Source of the DNA: Jutongia hominis
GTDB lineage: Bacteria > Bacillota > Clostridia > Lachnospirales > Lachnospiraceae
Assembly (NCBI RefSeq): GCF_014384965.1
Contig: NZ_JACRSW010000030.1
Coordinates: 62,001 to 126,000, forward strand
DNA: 64,000 bases
Reading direction: 5' to 3'
A program made the position numbers and the translations under genes. Shown here piece after piece: positions 27,333 through 36,090 of the stretch; the first letter of the stretch is position 1; each line of letters starts with the position of its first letter. Below the pieces are notes generated by a model. That model searched no databases. It had not been told where the DNA came from and saw only the letters and a program-made list of their open reading frames with translations.

Positions 27333-28800
27333 CCTTGGTTCCGTAGTACAAAGGATTCGTATATGCCATGAAATTTCCATCACTGTCCCGCACTTCAAAG
27401 CGAAGCCACTGCCATCCGCTTCCCATAACCGAATAGTAACATTCCCAGCTATACGTATCGCCTTGTTTTTTGCCACCCGGTACTTTGATCTTTTGTATCT
27501 GTTCTCCTAAGACACCATCCCGGTAACTTACTGCATAAAGCTCTGCTGGTGTCTTTGCATCGGTTACCTGTATACGGATCGTGATCGTTTCTTCTTCGAT
27601 ATGATCTCCCGGAAGGTATTCTTTCCATTTTCCTTTGGCTTGAAAAGAAATGTTACAATGTCTTGTCACACAGACGTGTCCTTTTTTGACATTGGAAAGT
27701 AACTTTTCCGGACTCAGCCCTTCTGCATAGACAAACGTTGCCGGATCACCGGTTACAGAATGTTCCTTTGCTCCCGGATAATATTCATCGGGCAGATTAT
27801 GTGCATCACTGCCTCCGACTCCGGTAATGCAATATCCGTCTTTGTGTAACAGATCCAAAAAGTCAATTGTCTCGTCATTGGCTTCCTTTGCGTACTGATA
27901 CGTCGGATCATTAACAATCTCCATGCAGGAAATATCTTCTAATGCAATTTTTTTGCATTTCCATTTCCAGATGTGTAAGAAAGGATGATTGATACTGACA
28001 AGCCAGCCTTTTTCTTTTGCTTCCTGAATCTGCATCAGAAGATAGTCTTCTAAATCCGGCTGATTCACATGCTCCATAATTGCTGTGATGTAACCCGGAT
28101 ACTGCGTAATTCCAAAAAGGTTGCAATGACCAAGCCCTGTGGTGATCTCAACGCCCGGAACCGGCATGACCGGAGTATCTATCCAGCCTGTGTGAACCAG
28201 ATTATGCTCTGTTGGCACATAAAAGTCCATTTGCATCTCTTTTGCAAGCTTCATCGCATCTTCCACAGTCTGCTTTCCATCAGACAATCTCGTATGCGTA
28301 TGAAAATCACCTTTGTACCATCTTGTCTGTTCGTTATATATTTTCTTTCGGTCATAACGGTTAAAAACCATTTTTCCATCCGTAAGATCATCTATCCAGC
28401 ATGATGCACCGATCGACTGTGTCAAAGACGGGTCTGTACTGTCGGTATCGATCGTTATCTGTACCGTAACCGGAAGTGTTCCTTCATAGCGTTCCAGATA
28501 TTCTGTAAAGATCCCGAGTGCAATCCGGTAAATGCCTTTCGGAAGGATACCCGGAACACCACCCACCGTTGTATTCTGCGGTGATGTTCCAATGCCAATC
28601 TTTTGTTCTCCATAACCTAACAGCTTTTGCAAACGCATCTGCCCATTGCTGTCAAAGATCACCAAAAAGCTTCCATATTCGAATTCTTTAGGATATTGCA
28701 CCTGTAAAAAGAGCTGTTTTGTATCTTCTTTTAACGCAATCTCCCGATACAATACCGGATCAGAGTGACGGTCTATACTCCATGATAACTGTTCTTTCAC
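27286..28800 (-). CDS. CehA/McbA-type PHP-domain metallohydrolase
   Basis: 504 residues starting at GTG with AGGA just upstream. An N-terminal beta domain (about 1-165) precedes a PHP metal-dependent hydrolase core with FHTHTRLSDG, YVPTEHN, SINHPFLHIW and GGSDAHNLPDEY, which provide histidine and aspartate metal ligands. A C-terminal beta domain follows (about 395-500). PHP enzymes of this group cleave phosphoesters or carbamates. Its position inside a Ugp-type importer operon suggests a phosphodiesterase acting on imported glycerophosphodiesters, filling the place UgpQ has elsewhere; this is inference. No signal peptide is seen, so it is cytoplasmic. Confidence 0.82.
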   Translation of the reverse strand: MKEQLSWSIDRHSDPVLYREIALKEDTKQLFLQVQYPKEFEYGSFLVIFDSNGQMRLQKLLGYGEQKIGIGTSPQNTTVGGVPGILPKGIYRIALGIFTEYLERYEGTLPVTVQITIDTDSTDPSLTQSIGASCWIDDLTDGKMVFNRYDRKKIYNEQTRWYKGDFHTHTRLSDGKQTVEDAMKLAKEMQMDFYVPTEHNLVHTGWIDTPVMPVPGVEITTGLGHCNLFGITQYPGYITAIMEHVNQPDLEDYLLMQIQEAKEKGWLVSINHPFLHIWKWKCKKIALEDISCMEIVNDPTYQYAKEANDETIDFLDLLHKDGYCITGVGGSDAHNLPDEYYPGAKEHSVTGDPATFVYAEGLSPEKLLSNVKKGHVCVTRHCNISFQAKGKWKEYLPGDHIEEETITIRIQVTDAKTPAELYAVSYRDGVLGEQIQKIKVPGGKKQGDTYSWECYYSVMGSGWQWLRFEVRDSDGNFMAYTNPLYYGTKEHCFIQLGDALEEMD

Positions 28801-28849
28801 GATTTCCTACATCCTTCTATCATACATTTTGCGTTTAAACTTTTGTACT

Positions 28850-30154
28850 TTACTGTACCGCATCCAAAGCTTCCTGTGCTGTCTTTTGCGCTTTATCCAA
28901 AGCTTCTTTTGCAGACTTGCCTTCAATCTCTACTTCATCTGCTGCGATCTTTAATGCATCCCAGATCTTTCCACCTGTCGGATCTTCCGGAAGAATAGAA
29001 CCATGCATTGCCTGCTGTAACGGAACAAGTGCCTGTGGATGATCTTTTGCGTAAGTCTTAAACTTCTCTACATCCTGTGTTGATTTTCTTACGGCAACAT
29101 AACCTGTATTCATAGACCAGTTTGCCTGATTTTCAGCTGTTGTAAAATATTTCATAAATTCATAGACACCTTGTTTTTCTTCGTCTGATGAATTTTCTAA
29201 CATCACTAACTGTAATGCATTTGCTGTCGGTGCGGAAGCGTTGCTGCCCCAGCCCGGCTGTTCCATTGCTGCAACTTTTGTAAAGTCAAGATCTGCCTGA
29301 TCTCCTGAAGATCCTGTATATCCACCTGCTTTGTTTGCAAGAACATCATCAATTGTCTTGTACCAGTATTCCCAGCCCTGACCACCGGAATGGATCTTCA
29401 TGGTCTTATCATCATGAATCCAGCTGCGGAAACTGTCCCAAACTTCTACCCATGCATCGGAATTGATCTCAACGGTTTTACCGTCTTTACTTAGAATGCT
29501 TGCACCATTGCTTAACGCAGCATCTACCATGTTGTCTTTGCCCCACATCGGCTCCCAGCCTGCCATCTTGCTGTTCTTTTCATGAATCTTTTTTGCAGCG
29601 GCACTCAGATCCTGCCACGTTTTGATATCGGAAGCATTGATCCCTGCATCTTTGAATGCTTTAATATTGTAGTACATTACCTGTGTTGTTCCATAAGCAG
29701 GCAATGCGAATAACTTACCGTTGTCATCATATCCCTGATTTAAAAACACATCGAGATAATCTGATTTATCAAAATCTTTATCCTTGTCTACAAAAGGCTG
29801 GATATCGGCTGTCAGCTTTTTATTCGAAAGGTTTCTTGCTTTATCTACATCTAACAGTGCCATGTCCGGTGCTTTCTTTCCGGCAATACCTGCCTGTAAT
29901 TTCTCATATGTTTCATCATAATCTGCCTGTGTAACAGTGTTGATATGATATTTTTTCTGTGATTTGTTGAACGCATCAACAGTATCCTGTAATACATTAA
30001 CTGCTGTCTTACCACCGGAGAACCAGAAGTCTACCTCGACTGCTCCGTTTGCATTTTTCTTTGCTGTACTGTTCTTTGCACCTGTTCCGCAACCTGTTAC
30101 CGCCATTGCAGCGATCGTAACCGAACATAACATTGCTACTAATTTTTTTCTCAT
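28850..30154 (-). CDS. ugpB: UgpB-like extracellular solute-binding lipoprotein (family 1)
   Basis: 434 residues with lipobox VTGC at about residue 22. The mature part has the family 1 solute-binding fold with VEVDFWFSGGKT, DMALLDVDKARNL, LFALPAYGTTQVMYYN and a late WSMNTGYVAVRKS segment, closest in style to glycerol-3-phosphate and oligosaccharide binders. It feeds the permeases UgpA and UgpE encoded just upstream. The RBS is GAGG seven bases before ATG. The glycerol phosphate assignment relies on the neighbouring PHP and HAD hydrolases; a plain sugar is possible. Confidence 0.8.
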   Translation of the reverse strand: MRKKLVAMLCSVTIAAMAVTGCGTGAKNSTAKKNANGAVEVDFWFSGGKTAVNVLQDTVDAFNKSQKKYHINTVTQADYDETYEKLQAGIAGKKAPDMALLDVDKARNLSNKKLTADIQPFVDKDKDFDKSDYLDVFLNQGYDDNGKLFALPAYGTTQVMYYNIKAFKDAGINASDIKTWQDLSAAAKKIHEKNSKMAGWEPMWGKDNMVDAALSNGASILSKDGKTVEINSDAWVEVWDSFRSWIHDDKTMKIHSGGQGWEYWYKTIDDVLANKAGGYTGSSGDQADLDFTKVAAMEQPGWGSNASAPTANALQLVMLENSSDEEKQGVYEFMKYFTTAENQANWSMNTGYVAVRKSTQDVEKFKTYAKDHPQALVPLQQAMHGSILPEDPTGGKIWDALKIAADEVEIEGKSAKEALDKAQKTAQEALDAVQ

Positions 30155-30315
30155 TTCTTTACCTCATTTCTTAGGTTTTTTAACCTGTTTCATTTCTAAA
30201 TTGATCCAAACTTTCGAACCGCACACACGGCCCCGGTAACTGTGCACGTTACATTTTTACGAAAACATCAAAAGCATCCACTCTTTTGACACTCCCGATA
30301 TCTATATAAAAGGGA

Positions 30316-31164
30316 CTACCCCTTCATACCGGTATCTCCACCGATTCCATTGATAAACCACTTCTGTGTAAATGCAAATAAGATCAGAAGCGGAAGAACA
30401 ATGATCGTACTTCCTGCCATAACAAGCGGCCATTCTGTTCCATACGAACCACCTTCAATGAAGAATCGCCGCAATCCCTGAGAAACCAGACTTTTGTCCG
30501 GATCATCTGTGATCAGGGATGGCCACATATAACTGTTGTAACAGGTAATAAAATTCATTAAACCAAATGTAATAAACGACGATTTCGTCATTGGTGCGAC
30601 GACTCTCCATAAAATTTTCCAATGACTTGCTCCATCGATCCTTGCTGCCTCGATCAATCCCATAGGCACTTGCATAAATGCCTGTCGTAATAAAAAGATT
30701 CCAAAAATGCTGACGCAGTTTGAAATGATCAGACCTGTAAATGTATTTAACAGATTCATATCTGCCAAAATAATATAAGACGGAATATACGTTGCCGCGG
30801 TAGGCAGCATATAGGTTCCCATAATGATCGCAAAGAGAAGCTTTCTTCCTCGAAACTCCATAAAAACAACTGCATAAGCGATCAATGTTCCAAAAAGAAG
30901 CTGTAATGCCAGCGTCAATGTTGATACAAATAAACTGTTCCAGACATAATGTAATAATGGTGAATCAGAAAAAATCGATTTAAAGTTTGCCCATTGCGGT
31001 ACTTTTGCAAAGAATACGGAAGTATCCATAATCTCTGCTTTTGTTTTCAACGCACTTACGATCATCCAGACAAACGGAAAGATCGTAAAGATACCCGCTA
31101 TCGCAAGCAAAAGAAGCCTGATTGCTAACGTTCCTCTTTGTTTCCATCGTTCTATTTTTTCCAT
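30316..31164 (-). CDS. ugpE: UgpE-like ABC transporter permease
   Basis: 282 residues with six predicted helices. The cytoplasmic EAA loop reads LIEAARIDGASHWKILWRVV (about residues 185-205), where it contacts the ATPase. N-terminal RLLLLAIAGIFTIFPFVWMI is typical of MalG/UgpE-class permeases. It pairs with UgpA, whose gene ends 98 bp upstream. RBS AGAGGA, five bases, ATG. Confidence 0.9.
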   Translation of the reverse strand: MEKIERWKQRGTLAIRLLLLAIAGIFTIFPFVWMIVSALKTKAEIMDTSVFFAKVPQWANFKSIFSDSPLLHYVWNSLFVSTLTLALQLLFGTLIAYAVVFMEFRGRKLLFAIIMGTYMLPTAATYIPSYIILADMNLLNTFTGLIISNCVSIFGIFLLRQAFMQVPMGLIEAARIDGASHWKILWRVVAPMTKSSFITFGLMNFITCYNSYMWPSLITDDPDKSLVSQGLRRFFIEGGSYGTEWPLVMAGSTIIVLPLLILFAFTQKWFINGIGGDTGMKG

Positions 31165-31194
31165 GTTTATCCTCTTTTCTTATCAGGATCATAA

Positions 31195-31267
31195 CCTGTA
31201 TGTTCTATTTCATATTGATCTTTCTTCTTTTTCTGTCACAGACATTTGCTGCCTGTCTGTTCTAATA
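31195..31267. repeat. Weak 57-bp direct repeat at the UgpA gene end
   Basis: CCTGTATGTTCTATTT at 31195 and CCTGTCTGTTCTAATA at 31252 match at 13 of 16 positions; the second spans the UgpA stop codon. Confidence 0.35.
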
Positions 31268-32149
31268 ATGTACCCATTTTTTAGAAGCGACGAACTGTAG
31301 CAATGACAAGATCACGGTAATAATGATCAGCACGATCGCAACTGCGGTTGCCTGCCCCATGTTATATTCTTCAAAGCCAAGCTGATAATACATATATAAA
31401 AGTGTTCTTGTGCTTCCTGACGGTCCACCCTGCGTTAAGATCTGAATCTGGTCATATGCCTGAAGCGAATTGACCATTGTAATGATCACTAAGAAAAAGG
31501 TTGTCGGTGAAATACTTGGAAATGTCACGTCACGGAAACGTTGCCAACTGTTTGCTCCATCCAGTGCATTTGCTTCATAGAGTTCTTTTGGTACTTTCTC
31601 AAGTGCGGTGATATAAAAGATCATTGCATAGCCGAGACTTTTCCAGATTGTTACAATGATCACTGCAAGCATAGAAGTTTTGGAACTGTTGATCCATTGC
31701 AATGCCGGCAAATGTAAGAATTTCAAAACAGCATTGGCAATTCCGACATCCGGTTCATATATCCATGTCCAGACAATAGAGATCGCAACGGTTGGTGTGA
31801 TCCATGGTGAAAAGAGAATGAATTTAAAAATGCCATCTCCTTTGAATGCTTTCTGTAAAAGCAATGCAAGTACCACGCCACCGGCAATCGTAGGGATCAC
31901 GGTTCCGATTCCAAAGATAAAGGTATTCCATAATGCTTCATAAAAACGTGTATCCTTAAAAAGTGATATGTAATTCTTAAAACCGATGATCGAATACTCC
32001 GATGACATATAATCCCAGTCTGTAAAACTCAAATAAAGTGATCTAAGGATCGGATAGATCCAGAACACAACCAATGGAAGAAGTGCCGGTATGACAAATG
32101 CCATGACGCTGCACCATCTTTTCCAGTTAAATTTCCTACTCACAATCAT
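31262..32149 (-). CDS. ugpA: UgpA-like ABC transporter permease
   Basis: 295 residues, six predicted helices; the N-terminal pattern VIPALLPLVVFWIYPILRSLYLSFTDW (written here only as its class) fits MalF/UgpA permeases. The EAA loop is LYEANALDGANSWQRFRDVT. It overlaps the MATE gene by 14 bp, implying translational coupling. The ATG at 32149 directly abuts its AGGA; a GTG two codons later (32143) has ideal six-base spacing and may be the real start. It forms a heterodimer with the UgpE-like permease encoded downstream. Confidence 0.88.
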   Translation of the reverse strand: MIVSRKFNWKRWCSVMAFVIPALLPLVVFWIYPILRSLYLSFTDWDYMSSEYSIIGFKNYISLFKDTRFYEALWNTFIFGIGTVIPTIAGGVVLALLLQKAFKGDGIFKFILFSPWITPTVAISIVWTWIYEPDVGIANAVLKFLHLPALQWINSSKTSMLAVIIVTIWKSLGYAMIFYITALEKVPKELYEANALDGANSWQRFRDVTFPSISPTTFFLVIITMVNSLQAYDQIQILTQGGPSGSTRTLLYMYYQLGFEEYNMGQATAVAIVLIIITVILSLLQFVASKKWVHY

Positions 32150-33449
32150 TCCTCATTTCTTTTGCTTGGTTTCCTTTTTGCAGCAGATAATAAAACAGAA
32201 GCATTCCGGCTGCTGTCCCCGGAAGTGACCACCAGATACCATCGAGTCCGAGCTTGATCGGAAGAAGAAAAAGTAATCCCGGTGCTAACAAAAGGCTTTC
32301 ACCATATGTTAATAGAAAGGTTTCTTTTACATTCTGTATCGCACTTTGCTCTGCTATATGGAATTTAACAAATCCCATCATACAAAAAGCCAAAGCACTT
32401 ATTTTCATGCCATGTACAAAGAGTTGGCAACCTGTTTTTGACATGCCAAACCATGTACCGATAACCGGAATACTGAATGCTGCTGCCACAAATACAAGGA
32501 TACTTAACCCTGCCAGCAAAAACTTTGCTCCTCTTTTGATACAGCGAAGTTCTTTTTGATCTCCTTTGCCATATGCAAAGCTCATCAATGGCAAAGCCCC
32601 CTCGCCTACACCTTGCAATAAAGACTGTACCGGAAAGACCAGATACGATATGACTGCATAAACTGCTACTGCTTTTGTTCCGCCATACCGCAGACATTGC
32701 CGGTTCGTAAAGATCAAAACGATCGTGGCTGACATTGCCACGCCAAATGAAGCAACACCCATCGACAGAATTCTTCCGATCCGGTAAACACTCTGCTGCC
32801 AGACCATAGCACAACGGATCCATACTCCGGTTTTCTTTGCGATCAGGAAAAGCCCTGCCACGCAGACAACACTCTGTGCCAGAACCGTTCCGCAGGCTGT
32901 TCCCCGTATTCCCATATGAAATACAAAAAGAAAGATCGCATTTGCTGTCATGTTAATGATCATTCCAATGATCGTGACTACCATTGCGGATACTGCCATA
33001 CCGATACTGCGAAGAAGCGGGATCACACCTGCACCTACGACCTGAAAAAGACTTCCGAGTAATATAACTTTCGTATATTGCTCTGCCAATCTAAAAATGA
33101 TTCCTTTTGCTCCAAAAAGAGAAAGCAATCCGTCTTTACAGATACCAAGAACCAATAGTAATGCAATGCCTGTTATCAAAAAAAGAATCTGTGTCTGCAA
33201 AAGTACGCTGTCTGCTGCCTTTTGCTTTTTCTTTCCGCAAAAAGAAGCATATAAGATACTTCCACCTGTTCCCATGCCGGTTCCTGCTGCCGTGATCAAT
33301 GCTGTAACGGGCCATGCAATGTTAATTGCCGCCAGTCCATTGTCTCCCTGTGCATTCCCGATAAACAATCCATCTATTACCGAATAAAGTCCGGTTAATG
33401 TCAAAGCAATAATTGCCGGTACACAATTTTTTATCAACAATTTATTCAT
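32136..33449 (-). CDS. MATE family efflux protein
   Basis: 437 residues, about twelve hydrophobic helices in two homologous halves, with the MATE-typical opening IIALTLTGLYSVIDGLFIG and AAINIAWPVTALITAAGTG. MATE proteins export cationic drugs or metabolites using Na+ or H+. It is the first gene of the Ugp-type operon and overlaps the next gene by 14 bp, so it is co-expressed with uptake genes, an unusual partner. The link could be accidental or could balance a by-product of uptake (inference). Upstream promoter elements are not clear. Confidence 0.9.
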   Translation of the reverse strand: MNKLLIKNCVPAIIALTLTGLYSVIDGLFIGNAQGDNGLAAINIAWPVTALITAAGTGMGTGGSILYASFCGKKKQKAADSVLLQTQILFLITGIALLLVLGICKDGLLSLFGAKGIIFRLAEQYTKVILLGSLFQVVGAGVIPLLRSIGMAVSAMVVTIIGMIINMTANAIFLFVFHMGIRGTACGTVLAQSVVCVAGLFLIAKKTGVWIRCAMVWQQSVYRIGRILSMGVASFGVAMSATIVLIFTNRQCLRYGGTKAVAVYAVISYLVFPVQSLLQGVGEGALPLMSFAYGKGDQKELRCIKRGAKFLLAGLSILVFVAAAFSIPVIGTWFGMSKTGCQLFVHGMKISALAFCMMGFVKFHIAEQSAIQNVKETFLLTYGESLLLAPGLLFLLPIKLGLDGIWWSLPGTAAGMLLFYYLLQKGNQAKEMRNDCE

Positions 33450-33595
33450 CTGCTTATCCTTTCATCCGGTGCTGTATCCTTCGGACAACTAAAAGATTAG
33501 CACAGCATTTTTTTGCAAACTATCATGACAGCGTAAAAAGATTGTAATAAAAAATTTACATAACAAGAGGGGGATTTTACATACAAGAAAAAAGA

Positions 33596-33631
33596 AAGCC
33601 GCCACTTTACATCACTGTAAAATGACGGCTT
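33596..33631 (-). terminator. Terminator after the fusion exporter operon
   Basis: Arms at 33596-33611 (AAGCCGCCACTTTACA) and 33616-33631 pair at 14 of 16 positions. A T-rich stretch follows on the minus strand, after TTTC. Confidence 0.75.
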
Positions 33632-33654
33632 ATGCACGTTTTTATAATGAATCG

Positions 33655-36090
33655 TTATTCTTTTACTGCCAATACTGCCGGTGGCTTTGCTAAAATTCCT
33701 TTGACCGGAATATAACTGATCAGCAGGTTTAATACATATAACGCTGCGATCAGCGCAACCGAAGTCCACCACGGGAAGATCAGTCCGAGTTCCAAAGACG
33801 GAATCGAACCAAAGAACTGTATCACACCACTTACGATCAATACAGTCGGAAGCACCGTATAGGATGTGATCAAAAGCATTTCTAAAAGATAGGCTTTGAT
33901 AATACTTCCCTGTGCGATTCCGATCAGACGATATACCGTCAATTCTTCCGTACGTGAAGTGACATTGGACTTGATCGTAAAGTAAATGATAAAGAGAGAT
34001 ACCAGAATAGCCGCAACCATGATCAAACGGCTTCCCGATGCACGTTCTTTTTGTTTCTTCTGATAATGTGCAATCTGCTTCTGACTTGGAGAATACGCAC
34101 TTAATGTAAAGATATCGCTATATTCCTGTGCTGCTTTCTTTAATGCTGCGATCGTCTTTTTCGTATCTTGCGTATAAACGTTATATCCTTTTGATGTAAG
34201 GATAAATTGATTGCGAAGCTCCTGACAGTCCTTATCATTTAAAATATACTTTACATGAAAGGTATTTGGAAACGCACCGACGATCGTATATTCATTTCCA
34301 TTTTCCATAGTAACTTTGTTGACTTTTCTACGCTTGTATCCTTTCATCTCTTCCTTAGACACCATGATCTCATGATCTCCTAATGTCTGGTTGTCATATT
34401 GTCCCGGATATTCTTTCTGAAGCTGCTCAAGCGTTGCAATCTTATCACCGTTGATTGAAATACCCATAGCTGTATATTGATCCATATAAATGCTTGGTTC
34501 TCCTTTGTCGGAAATGCCAACGATTTGGAACGTATCTCCGGTGATATCGGATGTCAGATGTTCATTTAAGAACGATTTTACATCCCGATAAATCGCCTGA
34601 TAAGAATTATCTTTATCAAAAAATGCATCAAAGATCCAGCGGTCTACTACGATTTCATTTCTCTTTTGCGGCATTCTTCCATAGATCAGATCTTTCTTGC
34701 TGACTTCGTTTAAAGAAACATACGAAAACTTCTTAAAAACAACACCGGAAGATGCTAACTGCCAGAAACTGTCGCATTGCAAACTTAAAGCCCCGCCATT
34801 GGAACGATAGATATCAGAGTTTGCACCGGTAAATGCATTTTTCTTACAAAATGCTTTAAATGCTTTGTCATATTCATTATCATCGACACTTGCCTGCGGT
34901 GAAATACCTACCGTGACATAATGCGAATCTTCTGATACAACTTCTCTCTCATTGTAATATACACCGTTTGTAAAGTTTGCAATCGTGATCGTCAGCATGA
35001 CTGCCGCAACCACAAGAATTCCGACAATAAATGCCTGCTTTTTGCCCATCAGACGAATGTTTTCCAAGGCAAGCTTCCAGATTTCTTTTTTACTAAGCTT
35101 TGCCTTCTTATGATCCTTCAGACGAGGAAGAGAAAACTCAAACTCTTCTACATCTTCCATATCAATGTCGGGCTTTGTATCATCAATCATTTCACAACCG
35201 GCTTCTGCTCCTTCAAAAAGCACATCATAGTTTTCAAGATTCTGAATGTAAAGCTTTCCATTCTTCCATGCAAGATTCAAACGGATCTTATCCTGTGTCT
35301 GTTCCTCTTCGTAAACATGGATCTCATATTTGTCATTCTCGACAACATCCGTACATTCCATATCCTGTAGATAGATATTTCCGTCATCCATTCTCTGATA
35401 AGCCGTCTGGTTTTTGTTTTCATAATCCTTTACAATACAACCATCTGCGATCTCAATGATCCTGTCTGCAAAAAATCTGGCAATCCTCTTTTCATGCGAT
35501 ACCAGTATAACCAGACAATCTTTTGCAATACTACGCAAAATACTCATAGTACGCAGTGTATTTTCTTCATCAAGGTTTCCGGTTGGTTCGTCCGCCAAAA
35601 TGATCTTTGGCGATTTTACCAATGCTCTTGCGATCGAAACTCTCTGCTGCTGACCACCGGATAACTGTGATACCAGTTTTTTCTTGTACTTTGCGATGTC
35701 TAACTTTTGTAAGACATACTCAACCCTCTCATCCTTCTCCTCTTCGGAAATGTCAAATGTATTTAATGCAAGTTTGACATTGTATGCAACGGTATAATCC
35801 TGCAACAGATAATAGTTTTGAAAAATATATCCGTATTTATCATTGCGGATCTTTTCTACTGCCTTAGGATCATATTTATTTAATGTGATCCCCTCAATCT
35901 CCATTGAACCGCCCTGAAAGGTATCCAGACCACCGATCGCATTTAACAGCGTTGTCTTACCGGAACCGCTTTCTCCCAAGATACATACCAGCCCCTTATC
36001 TTCGAAAGTTACGCTGACACCCTTTAAAGCATGAAGTTCATTATTCTTTCCTTTATTAAAATATTTCTCTAATTGATTTACTTTGATCAT
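33655..36090 (-). CDS. ATPase-FtsX fusion ABC exporter subunit
   Basis: 811 residues. Residues 1-230 are a MacB-type ATPase with Walker A GESGSGKTT, signature LSGGQQQR and Walker B IILADEPTGNLD. A roughly 110-residue acidic cytoplasmic linker follows (VYEEEQTQDKIR to EDVEEFEF). Then come one helix (about 345-370), a MacB-like extracellular domain (about 375-685) and three C-terminal FtsX helices (about 690-800). MacB-type exporters move peptides or toxins by mechanotransmission. The start codon overlaps the stop of the sister gene by 4 bp; the two subunits probably form a heterodimer. RBS GGAGG. The substrate is unknown; antimicrobial peptides would fit. Confidence 0.88.
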   Translation of the reverse strand: MIKVNQLEKYFNKGKNNELHALKGVSVTFEDKGLVCILGESGSGKTTLLNAIGGLDTFQGGSMEIEGITLNKYDPKAVEKIRNDKYGYIFQNYYLLQDYTVAYNVKLALNTFDISEEEKDERVEYVLQKLDIAKYKKKLVSQLSGGQQQRVSIARALVKSPKIILADEPTGNLDEENTLRTMSILRSIAKDCLVILVSHEKRIARFFADRIIEIADGCIVKDYENKNQTAYQRMDDGNIYLQDMECTDVVENDKYEIHVYEEEQTQDKIRLNLAWKNGKLYIQNLENYDVLFEGAEAGCEMIDDTKPDIDMEDVEEFEFSLPRLKDHKKAKLSKKEIWKLALENIRLMGKKQAFIVGILVVAAVMLTITIANFTNGVYYNEREVVSEDSHYVTVGISPQASVDDNEYDKAFKAFCKKNAFTGANSDIYRSNGGALSLQCDSFWQLASSGVVFKKFSYVSLNEVSKKDLIYGRMPQKRNEIVVDRWIFDAFFDKDNSYQAIYRDVKSFLNEHLTSDITGDTFQIVGISDKGEPSIYMDQYTAMGISINGDKIATLEQLQKEYPGQYDNQTLGDHEIMVSKEEMKGYKRRKVNKVTMENGNEYTIVGAFPNTFHVKYILNDKDCQELRNQFILTSKGYNVYTQDTKKTIAALKKAAQEYSDIFTLSAYSPSQKQIAHYQKKQKERASGSRLIMVAAILVSLFIIYFTIKSNVTSRTEELTVYRLIGIAQGSIIKAYLLEMLLITSYTVLPTVLIVSGVIQFFGSIPSLELGLIFPWWTSVALIAALYVLNLLISYIPVKGILAKPPAVLAVKE

